From Clostridium sp. M62/1 (lineage in GTDB: Bacteria; Bacillota; Clostridia; Lachnospirales; Lachnospiraceae): a DNA stretch of 64,000 nucleotides. This document shows positions 33,690-40,938 of this stretch, one piece after another (the stretch's first letter is position 1; every line of letters starts with the position of its first letter). The stretch lies in assembly GCF_020736365.1 (NCBI RefSeq), contig NZ_CP085988.1, forward strand, positions 174,501 to 238,500, given 5' to 3'. The notes under the pieces were generated by a model. It was not told the DNA's origin. It saw nothing but the letters and a program-made list of their open reading frames with translations, and made no database searches. The translations under genes and the position numbers were made by a program.

Positions 33690-33983
33690 ATGTATTACGA
33701 TCCTATGGAATGTGGAATGAGAATCTCAAAACTGCGCTTGGAATGTGGCAAGACCCAGCAACAGATGGCCGACAAGCTGAACATTAGTCTGGATCATTAC
33801 AGGGCACTGGAAAATGGAAGACGCGGTGGCTCACTCGACCTGCTGATTGAACTTGCTATTACATTTGACATATCTCTGGACTATCTGATCCTTGGACGAG
33901 TGAAATATTCAGACACTGATCGTATCCAGCGAGAACTGGAAAACATAATGGGTCAAATTGGGCAGCTGAAGGCTTCTCTTTAA
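33690..33983 (+). CDS. XRE-family helix-turn-helix regulator
   Basis: 97 residues. ATG 33690 follows AAAGGAAAAATT. The Cro/C1-type HTH runs from ISKLRLECGKTQQQMADKLN to ISLDHYRALENGRRGGSLDL and LLIELAITFDISLDYLILGR, about residues 10-72. A short helical tail (RIQRELENIMGQIGQLKASL) may dimerise. It probably controls element maintenance genes; no operator is apparent. Confidence 0.88.
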   Translation: MYYDPMECGMRISKLRLECGKTQQQMADKLNISLDHYRALENGRRGGSLDLLIELAITFDISLDYLILGRVKYSDTDRIQRELENIMGQIGQLKASL

Positions 33984-34290
33984 GCTACCGTGACAAACTC
34001 GACCAGTACCGTGACAACGAGTCACTCTGGAAACAATTTGGATTCGGCTACAATTTAATCACAGCCAGGGAACACCGGCTGGGAACCTTGAAAACCGAAT
34101 ACTCATTCATCAGGTACATTACCGTATGTCAGAGCCGGACAGGCAGTACGCCATGACCTTCCACCCGGAGGCGAGCGAACCATACTTGCTACAAAATACC
34201 GGATTGCAACCGGCAGGGCCAGGACGGCATACAGGGATAATGATACTTCTGTAATTCGCAGCCCGGCCATAAGGAAGGCGGGGAGGTTAG
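33984..34290 (+). other. Degenerate stretch with a coding-like remnant
   Basis: No intact gene. A plus-strand frame just after the XRE stop reads YRDKLDQYRDNESLWKQFGF and continues for about 55 codons to a stop near 34150, without a start or ribosome site. A second frame nearby reads YAMTFHPEASEPYLLQNTG. These look like pieces of a decayed gene. No RNA structure was recognised. Confidence 0.35.
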
Positions 34291-34380
34291 ATGCCTATGG
34301 AGCAGCCCAGCAAGCTGCCGCCTGATGATTTCCCGCTTCTCAGGGGTGTCGAGGACAAATGTGAGAAAATAACCGCTTAA
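34291..34380 (+). CDS. Possible 29-residue peptide upstream of mazF
   Basis: MPMEQPSKLPPDDFPLLRGV followed by EDKCEKITA, starting at ATG 34291 (or 34297) behind GGCGGGGAGG and ending TAA at 34380, just before the hairpin at 34391. The ribosome site is good and the peptide composition is protein-like, but it is too short for family assignment. It could be a leader peptide or a minimal partner of MazF. Confidence 0.35.
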   Translation: MPMEQPSKLPPDDFPLLRGVEDKCEKITA

Positions 34381-34390
34381 GAAATTTTCG

Positions 34391-34433
34391 GGAGCCATGA
34401 CCGGGAAGGTTATTCCCGTGTTCTGGCTCCTTT
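34391..34433 (+). terminator. Hairpin between the small ORF and mazF
   Basis: GGAGCCA (34391-34397) pairs with TGGCTCC (34424-34430), and CGGGAA with TTCCCG inside, followed by TTT. The short T-run makes it a weak terminator or a leader hairpin 30 bases before mazF. Confidence 0.6.
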
Positions 34434-34462
34434 AACATACCCACAAGAAAGGAGTACACACA

Positions 34463-34840
34463 ATGGATCGAGATTTTAAACAATATCATCGCGGAGAGAT
34501 ATACTTTGCAAACTTAAATCCTGCCTATGGCTGTGAGCACGGCGGTATCCGCCCTGTGCTGATCCTGCAGAATGACGTAGGAAACTTCTATTCACCAACA
34601 TTGATCGTCACACCTGCTACAAAGCAGGCCGACAAAAAGCCATATCTGCCGACACACGTTGTTCTGAGCAAGATTCCCGGAATGAAGTATGACGGAGACT
34701 CCTTGTTCATGTTGGAACAGTTACGGGTGATCGATAAGCACCGCATACGCAGCTATGCTGGGCGGTTGACCAAAGCTCAGATGGAAGTGATTGATAAAGC
34801 GGTATGTGCCAGCCTGGGGCTTTCCCAGGACAGCGTATGA
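34463..34840 (+). CDS. MazF/PemK-family endoribonuclease toxin
   Basis: 125 residues, ATG 34463 behind AGAAAGGAG. The MazF fold is clear: YHRGEIYFANLNPAYGCEHG, GIRPVLILQNDVGNFYSPTL, IVTPATKQ, LPTHVVLSKIPGM and LFMLEQLRVIDKHRI, with the conserved arginine of GIRP and the serine/threonine of the IVTPAT strand positioned for RNA cleavage. No MazE/RHH-type antitoxin gene is adjacent; the gene before it is at most a 29-residue peptide and the gene after overlaps by ATGA. Orphan MazF genes are common in this kind of element. Confidence 0.92.
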   Translation: MDRDFKQYHRGEIYFANLNPAYGCEHGGIRPVLILQNDVGNFYSPTLIVTPATKQADKKPYLPTHVVLSKIPGMKYDGDSLFMLEQLRVIDKHRIRSYAGRLTKAQMEVIDKAVCASLGLSQDSV

Positions 34841-35037
34841 CGCGCCTGACCCGGCAAGGAAATGACAGGAATTCCCTGATCTGTCTTTGCCCCACCTGCC
34901 GGGAAAACTTCGAGATCACAGGGAGTTATCGTATCCGGCGAGCAAATTACCGGCAGACAGTAAAGGAAATCTGCACCTACTGCCAGATTCGCATGGGCTA
35001 TGACTACTATGTAACGCCGGTATCGGAACGGGGGTGA
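34837..35037 (+). CDS. Small zinc-ribbon protein coupled to mazF
   Basis: 66 residues, MTRLTRQGNDRNSLICLCPT, start ATG 34837 overlapping the mazF stop (ATGA). The cysteine pairs CPTC and CTYC indicate a zinc ribbon, and the rest is basic. Its translation is coupled to mazF, so it could modulate the toxin, but similar small cysteine-rich genes occur elsewhere in these elements without a toxin. Confidence 0.7.
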   Translation: MTRLTRQGNDRNSLICLCPTCRENFEITGSYRIRRANYRQTVKEICTYCQIRMGYDYYVTPVSERG

Positions 35038-35041
35038 TGAG

Positions 35042-36052
35042 ATGGATGAACTACTGCGGATTGACCCAGAGTTCGAGTCTAAAATTCCACCTCTGACTGA
35101 GGAAGAATATCAGCTGCTGGAAGAAAATATTCTCCAGGACGGCGTTGTGCTGAATCCGTTGATTGTCTGGAACGGCTGCATCGTAGATGGTCATAATCGC
35201 TTTCGTATTATTCAAGCACATCCGGAAATCAAATACACAGTCTTTGAAAAGGAGTTTCCTGACCGCTATGCCGCCATTGCTTGGATTTGCTGTAACCAGC
35301 TTGGTCGTCGAAATTTGACACCACAGCGGAAGAAATATTTGATTGGGCAGCGGTATGAAGCGGAGAAGCTGGCTAATTGCTTCCGAGGAAATCAATACGC
35401 TTTAGCAGACAAAAGTGCTTCGGGTCATTTTGACCCGAAGCAAAAATCCGAACGAACCAGTGAATGCATCGCACGAGAAATTAACACCAGCGAAAGCTAT
35501 GTCCGTCGTGCTGAGCGTTATGCTAAGGGAGTCGATGCTGCTGAGGAAATAGAACCCGGTATCAAACAGGAACTGCTTTCAGGCTCAATTAGACCCACGG
35601 ATACTGCTGTAGCAGCTATTGCCAAAGCCAATCTCGATGATCGTCCAGCTTTAGTTGAACAGCTACGTCAGTCAAAGCAGCTACCAGATAAAGCACCCTC
35701 CCCAGTTCAAAAGCAAATACCGACAGAGATTGAGCCTTCATCAATCACTGATGATGAGGCTCAGCCAGAGTCAGAGCCGAAAGAATCTGAGCTTCCTACC
35801 CGCCCCATGACAGAAATCCAAAAAATCCTTGCGATTTCTTCTGGCATGGAAACTGCGGAAGAACTGGCAGATGAAAGCACCATGTTCTATGAACTGGAGG
35901 ATGCGATATCCACCATGATTCGTCGCTGTCTCCGCTGCTTTGAAAGTTATCCGGGTCTTTTAAGTAAGAAATCGTACCGCCGCAAGGTACTGAAAATATT
36001 CAAAAAAGCTATTCAATTTATTCACAAAATCGAACAGGAGGAACCAACATGA
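35042..36052 (+). CDS. ParB-like nuclease-domain protein
   Basis: 336 residues. The ParB/Srx N-terminal domain is seen at residues 10-75 (PPLTEEEYQLLEENILQDGV, LNPLIVWNGCIVDGHNRFRI), followed by a helical DNA-binding region (CIAREINTSESYVRRAERYA, LLSGSIRPTDTAVAAIAKAN). A proline/glutamate-rich linker (residues 225-260) leads to a C-terminal helical domain. ATG 35042 follows the previous stop by four bases. It overlaps the next gene by ATGA. The role is probably element partition or replication control. Confidence 0.85.
   Translation: MDELLRIDPEFESKIPPLTEEEYQLLEENILQDGVVLNPLIVWNGCIVDGHNRFRIIQAHPEIKYTVFEKEFPDRYAAIAWICCNQLGRRNLTPQRKKYLIGQRYEAEKLANCFRGNQYALADKSASGHFDPKQKSERTSECIAREINTSESYVRRAERYAKGVDAAEEIEPGIKQELLSGSIRPTDTAVAAIAKANLDDRPALVEQLRQSKQLPDKAPSPVQKQIPTEIEPSSITDDEAQPESEPKESELPTRPMTEIQKILAISSGMETAEELADESTMFYELEDAISTMIRRCLRCFESYPGLLSKKSYRRKVLKIFKKAIQFIHKIEQEEPT
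35416..35442. repeat. Perfect 12-bp palindrome with 3-base loop inside the ParB-like gene
   Basis: TGCTTCGGGTCA and TGACCCGAAGCA flank TTT. It encodes residues near SASGHFDPKQ, a variable point between the ParB and helical domains, and is followed by AAAAA. It could be a protein-binding site such as a parS-like centromere, or an intragenic RNA hairpin. Confidence 0.8.
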
Positions 36053-36834
36053 AGAACCTTATTAACTGCCCCTTTGACGAGATGATGATCTACAGCAAGA
36101 ATCTGGAAGTCCCTCGTAACGCTTACCAGCGGGAACTGAATCCAAACCGTGTCCGCAAGATTGCGGCAGAATTTGACGAGCATATCGCCAACGACCCGAA
36201 GGTCAGCTTCCGCGACGGACACTACTATGTTTTTGACGGTCAGCATACCATTGCCGCCAGGAAGCTCCGCAACGGTGGTCAAGACTTGCCCATCCGCTGC
36301 AAAGTGTTCTATGGCCTCTCCGAACTGGATGAGGCTATTTTATTTGCCCAGCAGACTGGTACTTCCGCTCAGCTCACCGCCGGTGCGAAACTGCGTGCGC
36401 TGATTTACGGCAATGACCCGGATGCGGTGGCTTTCCTGAAAGCTACGGAGGATGTGGGCTTGCGGCTGGACTACAACCAGGACAGAGGCAAGTACCGGAT
36501 CGGTTGCGTTGGCACTGCCTACTCCGTCTACAAAAAGGTAGGCGAAAAAATCTATAAGGAAGGAATGCAGCACATTGTCAATGCATGGGACGGCGCTCCG
36601 GATTCTCTTCGTTTTGAGATTCTGCTGGGCGTGGTGTTCTTCGTGGATCTCTATCACGATGAATATAGCCCTAAGCGCCTGGTAGAGCAGCTGCGCCGGT
36701 ACGATCCGCTTACCATTTACCGGGAAGGCCGTTCTCTTGGTATAAATATGGCTGGGTACAAAAAGTATATGTACCAGGTCTACCGGATGTATAACGGTAG
36801 CAGTCGCCGTTATATGCTTCCTCTGAAATTTTAA
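36049..36834 (+). CDS. ParB-like/DUF6551-type protein
   Basis: 261 residues, ATG 36049 overlapping the upstream stop. The N-terminal ParB-like fold is seen at NAYQRELNPNRVRKIAAEFD and YYVFDGQHTIAARKLRNGGQ; the FDGQHT motif matches the ParB/Srx nucleotide-binding loop. The remainder is helical (FAQQTGTSAQLTAGAKLRAL, DYNQDRGKYRIGCVGTAYSV). It matches what I know as DUF6551. With the preceding gene it makes a two-gene ParB-type cassette ended by the terminator at 36846-36888. Confidence 0.82.
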   Translation: MKNLINCPFDEMMIYSKNLEVPRNAYQRELNPNRVRKIAAEFDEHIANDPKVSFRDGHYYVFDGQHTIAARKLRNGGQDLPIRCKVFYGLSELDEAILFAQQTGTSAQLTAGAKLRALIYGNDPDAVAFLKATEDVGLRLDYNQDRGKYRIGCVGTAYSVYKKVGEKIYKEGMQHIVNAWDGAPDSLRFEILLGVVFFVDLYHDEYSPKRLVEQLRRYDPLTIYREGRSLGINMAGYKKYMYQVYRMYNGSSRRYMLPLKF

Positions 36835-36845
36835 TATGGAATATC

Positions 36846-36888
36846 AAACCGGATGTCTGCTCCAGCAAGCAATAACATCCGGTTTTAA
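36846..36888 (+). terminator. Terminator after the ParB-like pair
   Basis: AAACCGGATGT (36846-36856) pairs with ACATCCGGTTT (36875-36885), followed by TAA. The stem itself ends in T, giving a short TTTT run. Confidence 0.75.
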
Positions 36889-37004
36889 CATAGTGAGCGT
36901 TAATCCGCAAGATTGATAAACTGAATAAGCTCTCTTATAATAAAAGAGCATTGTATGACGATGTGATGCAGTCTATCAGTCCGATGCGGTGGAAGGAGGT
37001 TTTT

Positions 37005-37259
37005 ATGCTCGGGCAGATAGAAAATACAATAACAGAACCTATTGGAAAGAGAACGTATTCGGTTGCAGAAGTTCAGGCAATCCTGGGCATCAGCCGAAGA
37101 AAGGCCTACGAACTTTGCAATTCCGGGAAATTTAAGATTATCCGCATTGGACGAGCTCTGCGGGTGTCAAAATATTCCTTCGATTACTGGCTCGATCATT
37201 TTGAAGATAATGGAGATAATGGAGGTATTGAAAATGGCATCAATCGTCAAAAGAGGTAA
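37005..37259 (+). CDS. xis: Excisionase (Xis), MerR-like winged helix
   Basis: 84 residues. ATG 37005 follows GGAAGGAGG. The helix-turn-helix segment TYSVAEVQAILGISRRKAYE, followed by LCNSGKFKIIRIGRALRVSK and YSFDYWLDHF, is typical of Tn916-like Xis proteins that direct the integrase toward excision. Its 3' end overlaps the integrase start by 26 bases, a coupling common in these modules. Confidence 0.9.
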   Translation: MLGQIENTITEPIGKRTYSVAEVQAILGISRRKAYELCNSGKFKIIRIGRALRVSKYSFDYWLDHFEDNGDNGGIENGINRQKR

Positions 37260-38628
37260 AACATATTCTATCGTTTATTATGAGGGGGAAGGTAAAGACA
37301 GACATCAGGTTTGGGAATCGGGTTTGAGCTACAATGCGGCTAAGGCCAGAAAAGCTCAACTAGAATATGAAGTTGCGCAAAATATTCACATTGACCGTAA
37401 TGACCTTACCGTCAGTGAATTTCTCTATGAATTCGTAGAAAAGTATGGAGAGAAAAAATGGGTAGCTTCCACCTACGACGGAAATGTAGGGCTTCTGGAA
37501 AATTATGTACACCCTTATTTGGGAGACAAGAAATTGCGCAGTATCCGGACAAAAACGGTGGACGATTATTACCACTTCCTTCTTTATACTGCCGAACCTG
37601 TCACTAATATGGGAAAGCCAAAAAGGGAGCGGATTACGGCGTCTACCATTCACGATATTCACAAGGTTTTGCGTTGTGCATTTAACCAGGCTGTTAAATG
37701 GGAATACATTGCCAAAAATCCCTTTCTCAATGCAACGCTTCCGGAGCATAAAGAAAAGAAGCGTCCTGCGCTGACACCAGACCAGCTTCACCGTGTTCTG
37801 GAATTTACTGATCGCCCGGATATTTATGACTACTTTCTCATCCACTGTGCCATTCAGCTTGCATTTGCCTGCAGTTTGCGTGGTGGTGAGGTGGGCGGTA
37901 CACAGTGGGAACGTTATGATTCTGAGAATCGAATGCTCTACATTGATCGGGTTATTGACCGGGTTGATAAAAAACTGTTGGACAAACTCACGAAAATGGA
38001 TATCCTTTACCGTTTTCCGAATCTTTATCCTGGTACGCGGACAGTCATTGTTCTGAAACAGCCCAAAACTGAGGGAAGTATCCGTAATGTCTATATTCCA
38101 GATACTGTTGCATTGAAATTGAAAACTTTACGTCAGATGCAGGATAAGCTGAAACATGAACTTGGCTCTGATGGATATATGGATTATGGCCTTATTATTT
38201 GCCAGGCCAATGGACGGCCCATTATGACAGAACACCTCAACAAACGCTTCAAAGAAGTTCTGGAGGCCATGAAGGACCCGGAAATCAATCCAGAAGAGAT
38301 TGTGTTTCACAGCATCCGGCATACCAGTGCAGGTGTAAAATTGAGGCTCTCCAAAGGAGATCTGAAAGCGGTCCAGGGAGATGGCGGATGGAATACACCG
38401 GATATGGTTACAAAACGCTACGCCCACATTTTGGATGAGGATCGACGTTCCCTTGCAGCCGAGATGGAGGCAAAGTTCTATCACGGAGAAACATCTCAAA
38501 AATCCATTACAGAACAGGCTGCTGTTTCTGCAAATATGGATACAGACGCCCTTGCGGCAGCTCTGACCAGCAATCCAGAATTGCTAATGAAAGTTCTTCA
38601 GTCTATCCAGCTTGCTAATAAGCAGTAA
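37234..38628 (+). CDS. int: Tyrosine site-specific integrase
   Basis: 464 residues starting MASIVKRGKTYSIVYYEGEG at ATG 37234. It has an N-terminal arm-binding domain, an SAM-like core-binding domain (VSEFLYEFVEKYGEKKWVAS) and a C-terminal catalytic domain. Catalytic residues: Arg in ACSLRGGEVGG, the HSIRHTSAG box with His and Arg, a following Gly-Trp region (GDGGWNTPD) and the nucleophile Tyr in TKRYAHI. It catalyses integration at the 3' end of tRNA-Arg(CCT), judged by the core at 38894-38938. Copies of the ATTAGCAA motif begin within its last codons. Confidence 0.95.
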   Translation: MASIVKRGKTYSIVYYEGEGKDRHQVWESGLSYNAAKARKAQLEYEVAQNIHIDRNDLTVSEFLYEFVEKYGEKKWVASTYDGNVGLLENYVHPYLGDKKLRSIRTKTVDDYYHFLLYTAEPVTNMGKPKRERITASTIHDIHKVLRCAFNQAVKWEYIAKNPFLNATLPEHKEKKRPALTPDQLHRVLEFTDRPDIYDYFLIHCAIQLAFACSLRGGEVGGTQWERYDSENRMLYIDRVIDRVDKKLLDKLTKMDILYRFPNLYPGTRTVIVLKQPKTEGSIRNVYIPDTVALKLKTLRQMQDKLKHELGSDGYMDYGLIICQANGRPIMTEHLNKRFKEVLEAMKDPEINPEEIVFHSIRHTSAGVKLRLSKGDLKAVQGDGGWNTPDMVTKRYAHILDEDRRSLAAEMEAKFYHGETSQKSITEQAAVSANMDTDALAAALTSNPELLMKVLQSIQLANKQ

Positions 38629-38816
38629 ATTTATTAGCAAATGCATAGAGAGGTCAAAATGCCGTATTAGCAAATCAGAAAAAATCAGCGTCCCCAAAAG
38701 GGTTATCAAGAGGGCTTTATTAGCAAATCCTGCGGACGCTGATCGCTCCGTAAACTGCTCACTTTTTATTAGCAGACAAAGATTTATAGAAATTTATTAG
38801 CAAGAAAAATTAGCAA
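38581..38816. repeat. Left cluster of ATTAGCAA repeats (putative integrase arm sites)
   Basis: ATTAGCAA or its reverse complement TTGCTAAT occurs at 38581, 38612, 38633, 38666, 38719, 38796 and 38809, with an ATTAGCAG variant at 38768. The first two are in opposite orientation to the rest. They lie between the integrase gene and the tRNA-derived core, the usual place for arm-type integrase or Xis sites. The stretch 38629-39120 has no protein gene. Confidence 0.88.
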
Positions 38817-38840
38817 ATCAACACAGGTGAACCTACCGAG

Positions 38841-38885
38841 AAAAACAAAAAAAGCCGAAAACCCTGTAAAATCAAGGCTTTCGGC
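38841..38885 (-). terminator. tRNA-type terminator beside the att core
   Basis: On the minus strand GCCGAAA (38885-38879) pairs with TTTCGGC (38860-38854) and is followed by a long T-run (38853-38841). It lies nine bases past the 3' end of the tRNA-like core, where a tRNA gene's terminator would be. Confidence 0.75.
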
Positions 38886-38893
38886 GAGCTTTC

Positions 38894-38938
38894 TGGCGTC
38901 CGCGAGGTGATTCGAACACCCGACCTACCGCTTAGGAG
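38894..38938 (-). other. att: att core: 3' end of tRNA-Arg(CCT)
   Basis: Read on the minus strand, the 45 bases run from the anticodon loop CTCCTAA (anticodon CCT), through the 3' anticodon stem GCGGT, the T arm GGGTG-TTCGAAT-CACCT and the acceptor strand CGCGGAC, to G and CCA. The 5' half of a tRNA (GTCCGCG, D arm, 5' anticodon stem) is absent, so this is not a functional tRNA gene. It is the identity segment that tyrosine integrases duplicate when inserting at a tRNA 3' end. Confidence 0.9.
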
Positions 38939-39060
38939 TATGGCATACCACCTCACACGGCATCGCATAAAATGACTTCCGATAGTAAAAAAACCTTGAA
39001 ATTACGGGCTTTTTAGGCCGTTTCACCTGTCACCGAATGATAGCGTGTTCAAAGGCTTTT

Positions 39061-39100
39061 TTGCTAATTTCAGACTGTTCAATTAGCAAGCTATTAGCAA
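39061..39100. repeat. Right cluster of ATTAGCAA repeats
   Basis: TTGCTAAT at 39061 and ATTAGCAA at 39082 and 39093 repeat the motif of the left cluster on the opposite side of the tRNA-derived core. Arm sites on both sides are expected for attP, not for a simple attL or attR. Confidence 0.85.
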
Positions 39101-39120
39101 GAATCGAACTGGAGGTATCT

Positions 39121-39306
39121 ATGTCAGATGTAGAAAATAGGACTTACACAGTTGAGGATATTGCCAAAATTCTTAATATTGGACGTTCCTCCGCATATAA
39201 CCTGGTTAAAGAAGGACATTTCAAAATTGTCCACATTGGAAATGCAATTAGGATTTCAAAGAGGTCTTTTGATAAATGGTTAGATGACTTAGACTTATCA
39301 GATTGA
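39121..39306 (+). CDS. Second excisionase-like protein
   Basis: 61 residues, MSDVENRTYTVEDIAKILNI followed by GRSSAYNLVKEGHFKIVHIG and NAIRISKRSFDKWLDDLD. The winged helix closely parallels the Xis at 37005 and ends without an extension. ATG 39121 follows CTGGAGG. It begins 20 bases past the right arm-site cluster, so the att region is flanked by two Xis-type genes reading the same way. Confidence 0.88.
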   Translation: MSDVENRTYTVEDIAKILNIGRSSAYNLVKEGHFKIVHIGNAIRISKRSFDKWLDDLDLSD

Positions 39307-39386
39307 ACCGAAACTCTCAACGCCATGGGCTAATCGTTGCCTGTGGCGTTTTTCATATAGACTATTATAGCAAAAAGGAGGTTCTT

Positions 39387-39905
39387 ATGGAACTAAATGA
39401 AGAAGAAAAAAGGCAGTTGTTTCAGATTGACGGTGACTGCCAGGCCAAAGTGCTGGATGAACTGTATATGACAGCTCGTTTCACCCGTAACCCGGAGCAG
39501 CGTGATATGGTGCGGGGCCTTATGGCAAAGCTGCGGGTTCTGTCAGATGAACAGTGCATGGATCTGGTGAAGGACATCCAGAAGAACTACCACTTGCCTT
39601 ACCCTCGTACTATAGGCGAGCGGATCGCACTGGCCCGGCAGCAATCCGGGGCTGAAAAGTTAAAGGGGCATGACATCATGGCCCTGGAGCGGTTTGACCC
39701 AGAGGTACGCCACATGGTTGTCTTTGATGTGCTTTCTTTTGAATCCCCTGTCGGAGATAAAGGCGATAAGATGCGCCTGTTCCTCACAGACGAGGGGTAT
39801 CGGAAAGCAATGGAGAATCAGGAACGCGGTTTTATCAAGATCAAGAATCATGCCAAAGTACACAATGGCTATTTGAATTACGACCATAAGGACAGGGCCT
39901 TGTAG
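39387..39905 (+). CDS. Unrecognised element protein
   Basis: 172 residues from MELNEEEKRQLFQIDGDCQA; ATG 39387 behind AAAAAGGAGG. The first 65 residues are helical and faintly recall TTRAP-type transfer-assisting proteins (VLDELYMTARFTRNPEQRDM). The remainder (GERIALARQQSGAEKLKGHD, FDVLSFESPVGDKGDKMRLF, TDEGYRKAMENQERGFIKIK) looks like a separate small domain. No catalytic motif is visible. It sits directly upstream of the replication initiator. Confidence 0.65.
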   Translation: MELNEEEKRQLFQIDGDCQAKVLDELYMTARFTRNPEQRDMVRGLMAKLRVLSDEQCMDLVKDIQKNYHLPYPRTIGERIALARQQSGAEKLKGHDIMALERFDPEVRHMVVFDVLSFESPVGDKGDKMRLFLTDEGYRKAMENQERGFIKIKNHAKVHNGYLNYDHKDRAL

Positions 39906-39946
39906 CTGTTACCCTGTTTCAATCTTAGCAGAAAGGAGGCTAAACA

Positions 39947-40849
39947 ATGGCTGTTTTTCGCGTTGAGCGCACGAAAGGCTTTACGGTGATGTCAAATTAT
40001 CACCTGAATGATAAGACCATCAGCTTGAAAGCTAAGGGCCTTTTGTCTCAGATGCTCTCTCTGCCTGATTCCTGGGATTTTACTCTGCGGGGACTGGCAA
40101 GTATCAACAAGGAAAGCCTTGACGCTATTCGGACAGCGGTTTTGGAATTGGAAAAGCATGGGTACATTACTCGCCGCCAACTGCGTAATTCGAGCGGGAA
40201 ACTTGCCAAAATCGAATATACGATCTATGAGCAGCCCCAGCAGCCAAGCCCATTGTCACCGCGTTTGGAAAATCCGAACACGGCGCCCTCGCCGCATTTG
40301 GGAAAACCGTGTTTGGAAAATCCGAATACGGTAAATCCGAATACAGAGAAACCGAATACGGATATTCCAACGCAATTAAATACTAAACAACAAAATACTG
40401 AAAAATCAATTACGGATATATCAAATACCCATCAATCAATCTATCCGGCTTCTGGAAGGACGCCAGGTGATAACGCGGAGATGGATCGGGATAGGATTGA
40501 TCGGATAGATACCTACCGGGAGATCATCAAAGAAAATATTGAATTTGAGGCTCTTGTCCATCGGTACGGGTATGAGCGTGTGGACGAACTGGTTGAACTG
40601 ATGCTGCAAACCGTCCTCTCCCAGCGGCCATATATCCGCATTGCCGGAGATGACTACCCCCGCGAGGTGGTAAAAAGCCGCTTCCTGAAAGTGAACTTCT
40701 CTCATGTGGAGTATGTGTTCGACTGCCTGGATAATAACACGACCAAGGTTCGGAATATCAAGTCCTATCTGCTGGCGGCTCTCTATAACGCCCCGGCTAC
40801 CATGGACAGCTATTACCGGGCCGAAGTCAATCACGATCTGTACGGATAG
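39947..40849 (+). CDS. Replication initiator (RepA/DnaD-like winged helix, DUF6017-type)
   Basis: 300 residues; ATG 39947 behind AAAGGAGG. Residues 1-90 form a winged-helix initiator domain (FRVERTKGFTVMSNYHLNDK, LSLKAKGLLSQMLSLPDSWD-like start, GLASINKESLDAIRTAVLEL, EKHGYITRRQLRN). Residues 105-150 are a low-complexity PNT repeat region (LENPNT, VNPNT, EKPNT). The C-terminal 100 residues (FEALVHRYGYERVDELVELM, YPREVVKSRFLKVNFSHVEY) match the second domain of these element initiators. The gene starts the replication/transfer operon. The DNA repeats inside it may be the origin. Confidence 0.85.
   Translation: MAVFRVERTKGFTVMSNYHLNDKTISLKAKGLLSQMLSLPDSWDFTLRGLASINKESLDAIRTAVLELEKHGYITRRQLRNSSGKLAKIEYTIYEQPQQPSPLSPRLENPNTAPSPHLGKPCLENPNTVNPNTEKPNTDIPTQLNTKQQNTEKSITDISNTHQSIYPASGRTPGDNAEMDRDRIDRIDTYREIIKENIEFEALVHRYGYERVDELVELMLQTVLSQRPYIRIAGDDYPREVVKSRFLKVNFSHVEYVFDCLDNNTTKVRNIKSYLLAALYNAPATMDSYYRAEVNHDLYG
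40271..40361. repeat. In-gene iterons in the replication initiator
   Basis: AATCCGAAYACRG-type units begin at 40271, 40319, 40334 and 40349; the last three are spaced exactly 15 bases apart, and the last has AACCGAATACGG. RepA_N-type plasmids are known to carry origin iterons inside repA, so this is a candidate replication origin. Confidence 0.65.
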
Positions 40850-40899
40850 AGGGGGCGGCTTTGGTGACAGAAAATATCGCAGAAAGGAGGCCGAGCGCC

Positions 40900-40938
40900 A
40901 TGAAAAACCATGAAACGCCGAAATTATGCCGAGCTTGA
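40900..40938 (+). CDS. 12-codon leader overlapping the Toprim gene start
   Basis: MKNHETPKLCRA, ATG 40900 preceded by AGAAAGGAGG at good spacing, TGA at 40936-40938. It overlaps the ATG 40926 of the next gene, which itself has no ribosome site. Translation of the leader probably delivers ribosomes to that start. Confidence 0.5.
   Translation: MKNHETPKLCRA

Noticed and set aside
38894..38938. Functional tRNA-Arg gene
   Set aside because: Only the half from the anticodon loop to CCA is present; the acceptor 5' strand, D arm and 5' anticodon stem are missing.
40264..40375. CRISPR-like interpretation of the short repeats in the initiator gene
   Set aside because: The units are 13-15 bases, lie in frame within a coding sequence and have no spacers; iterons are the better reading.
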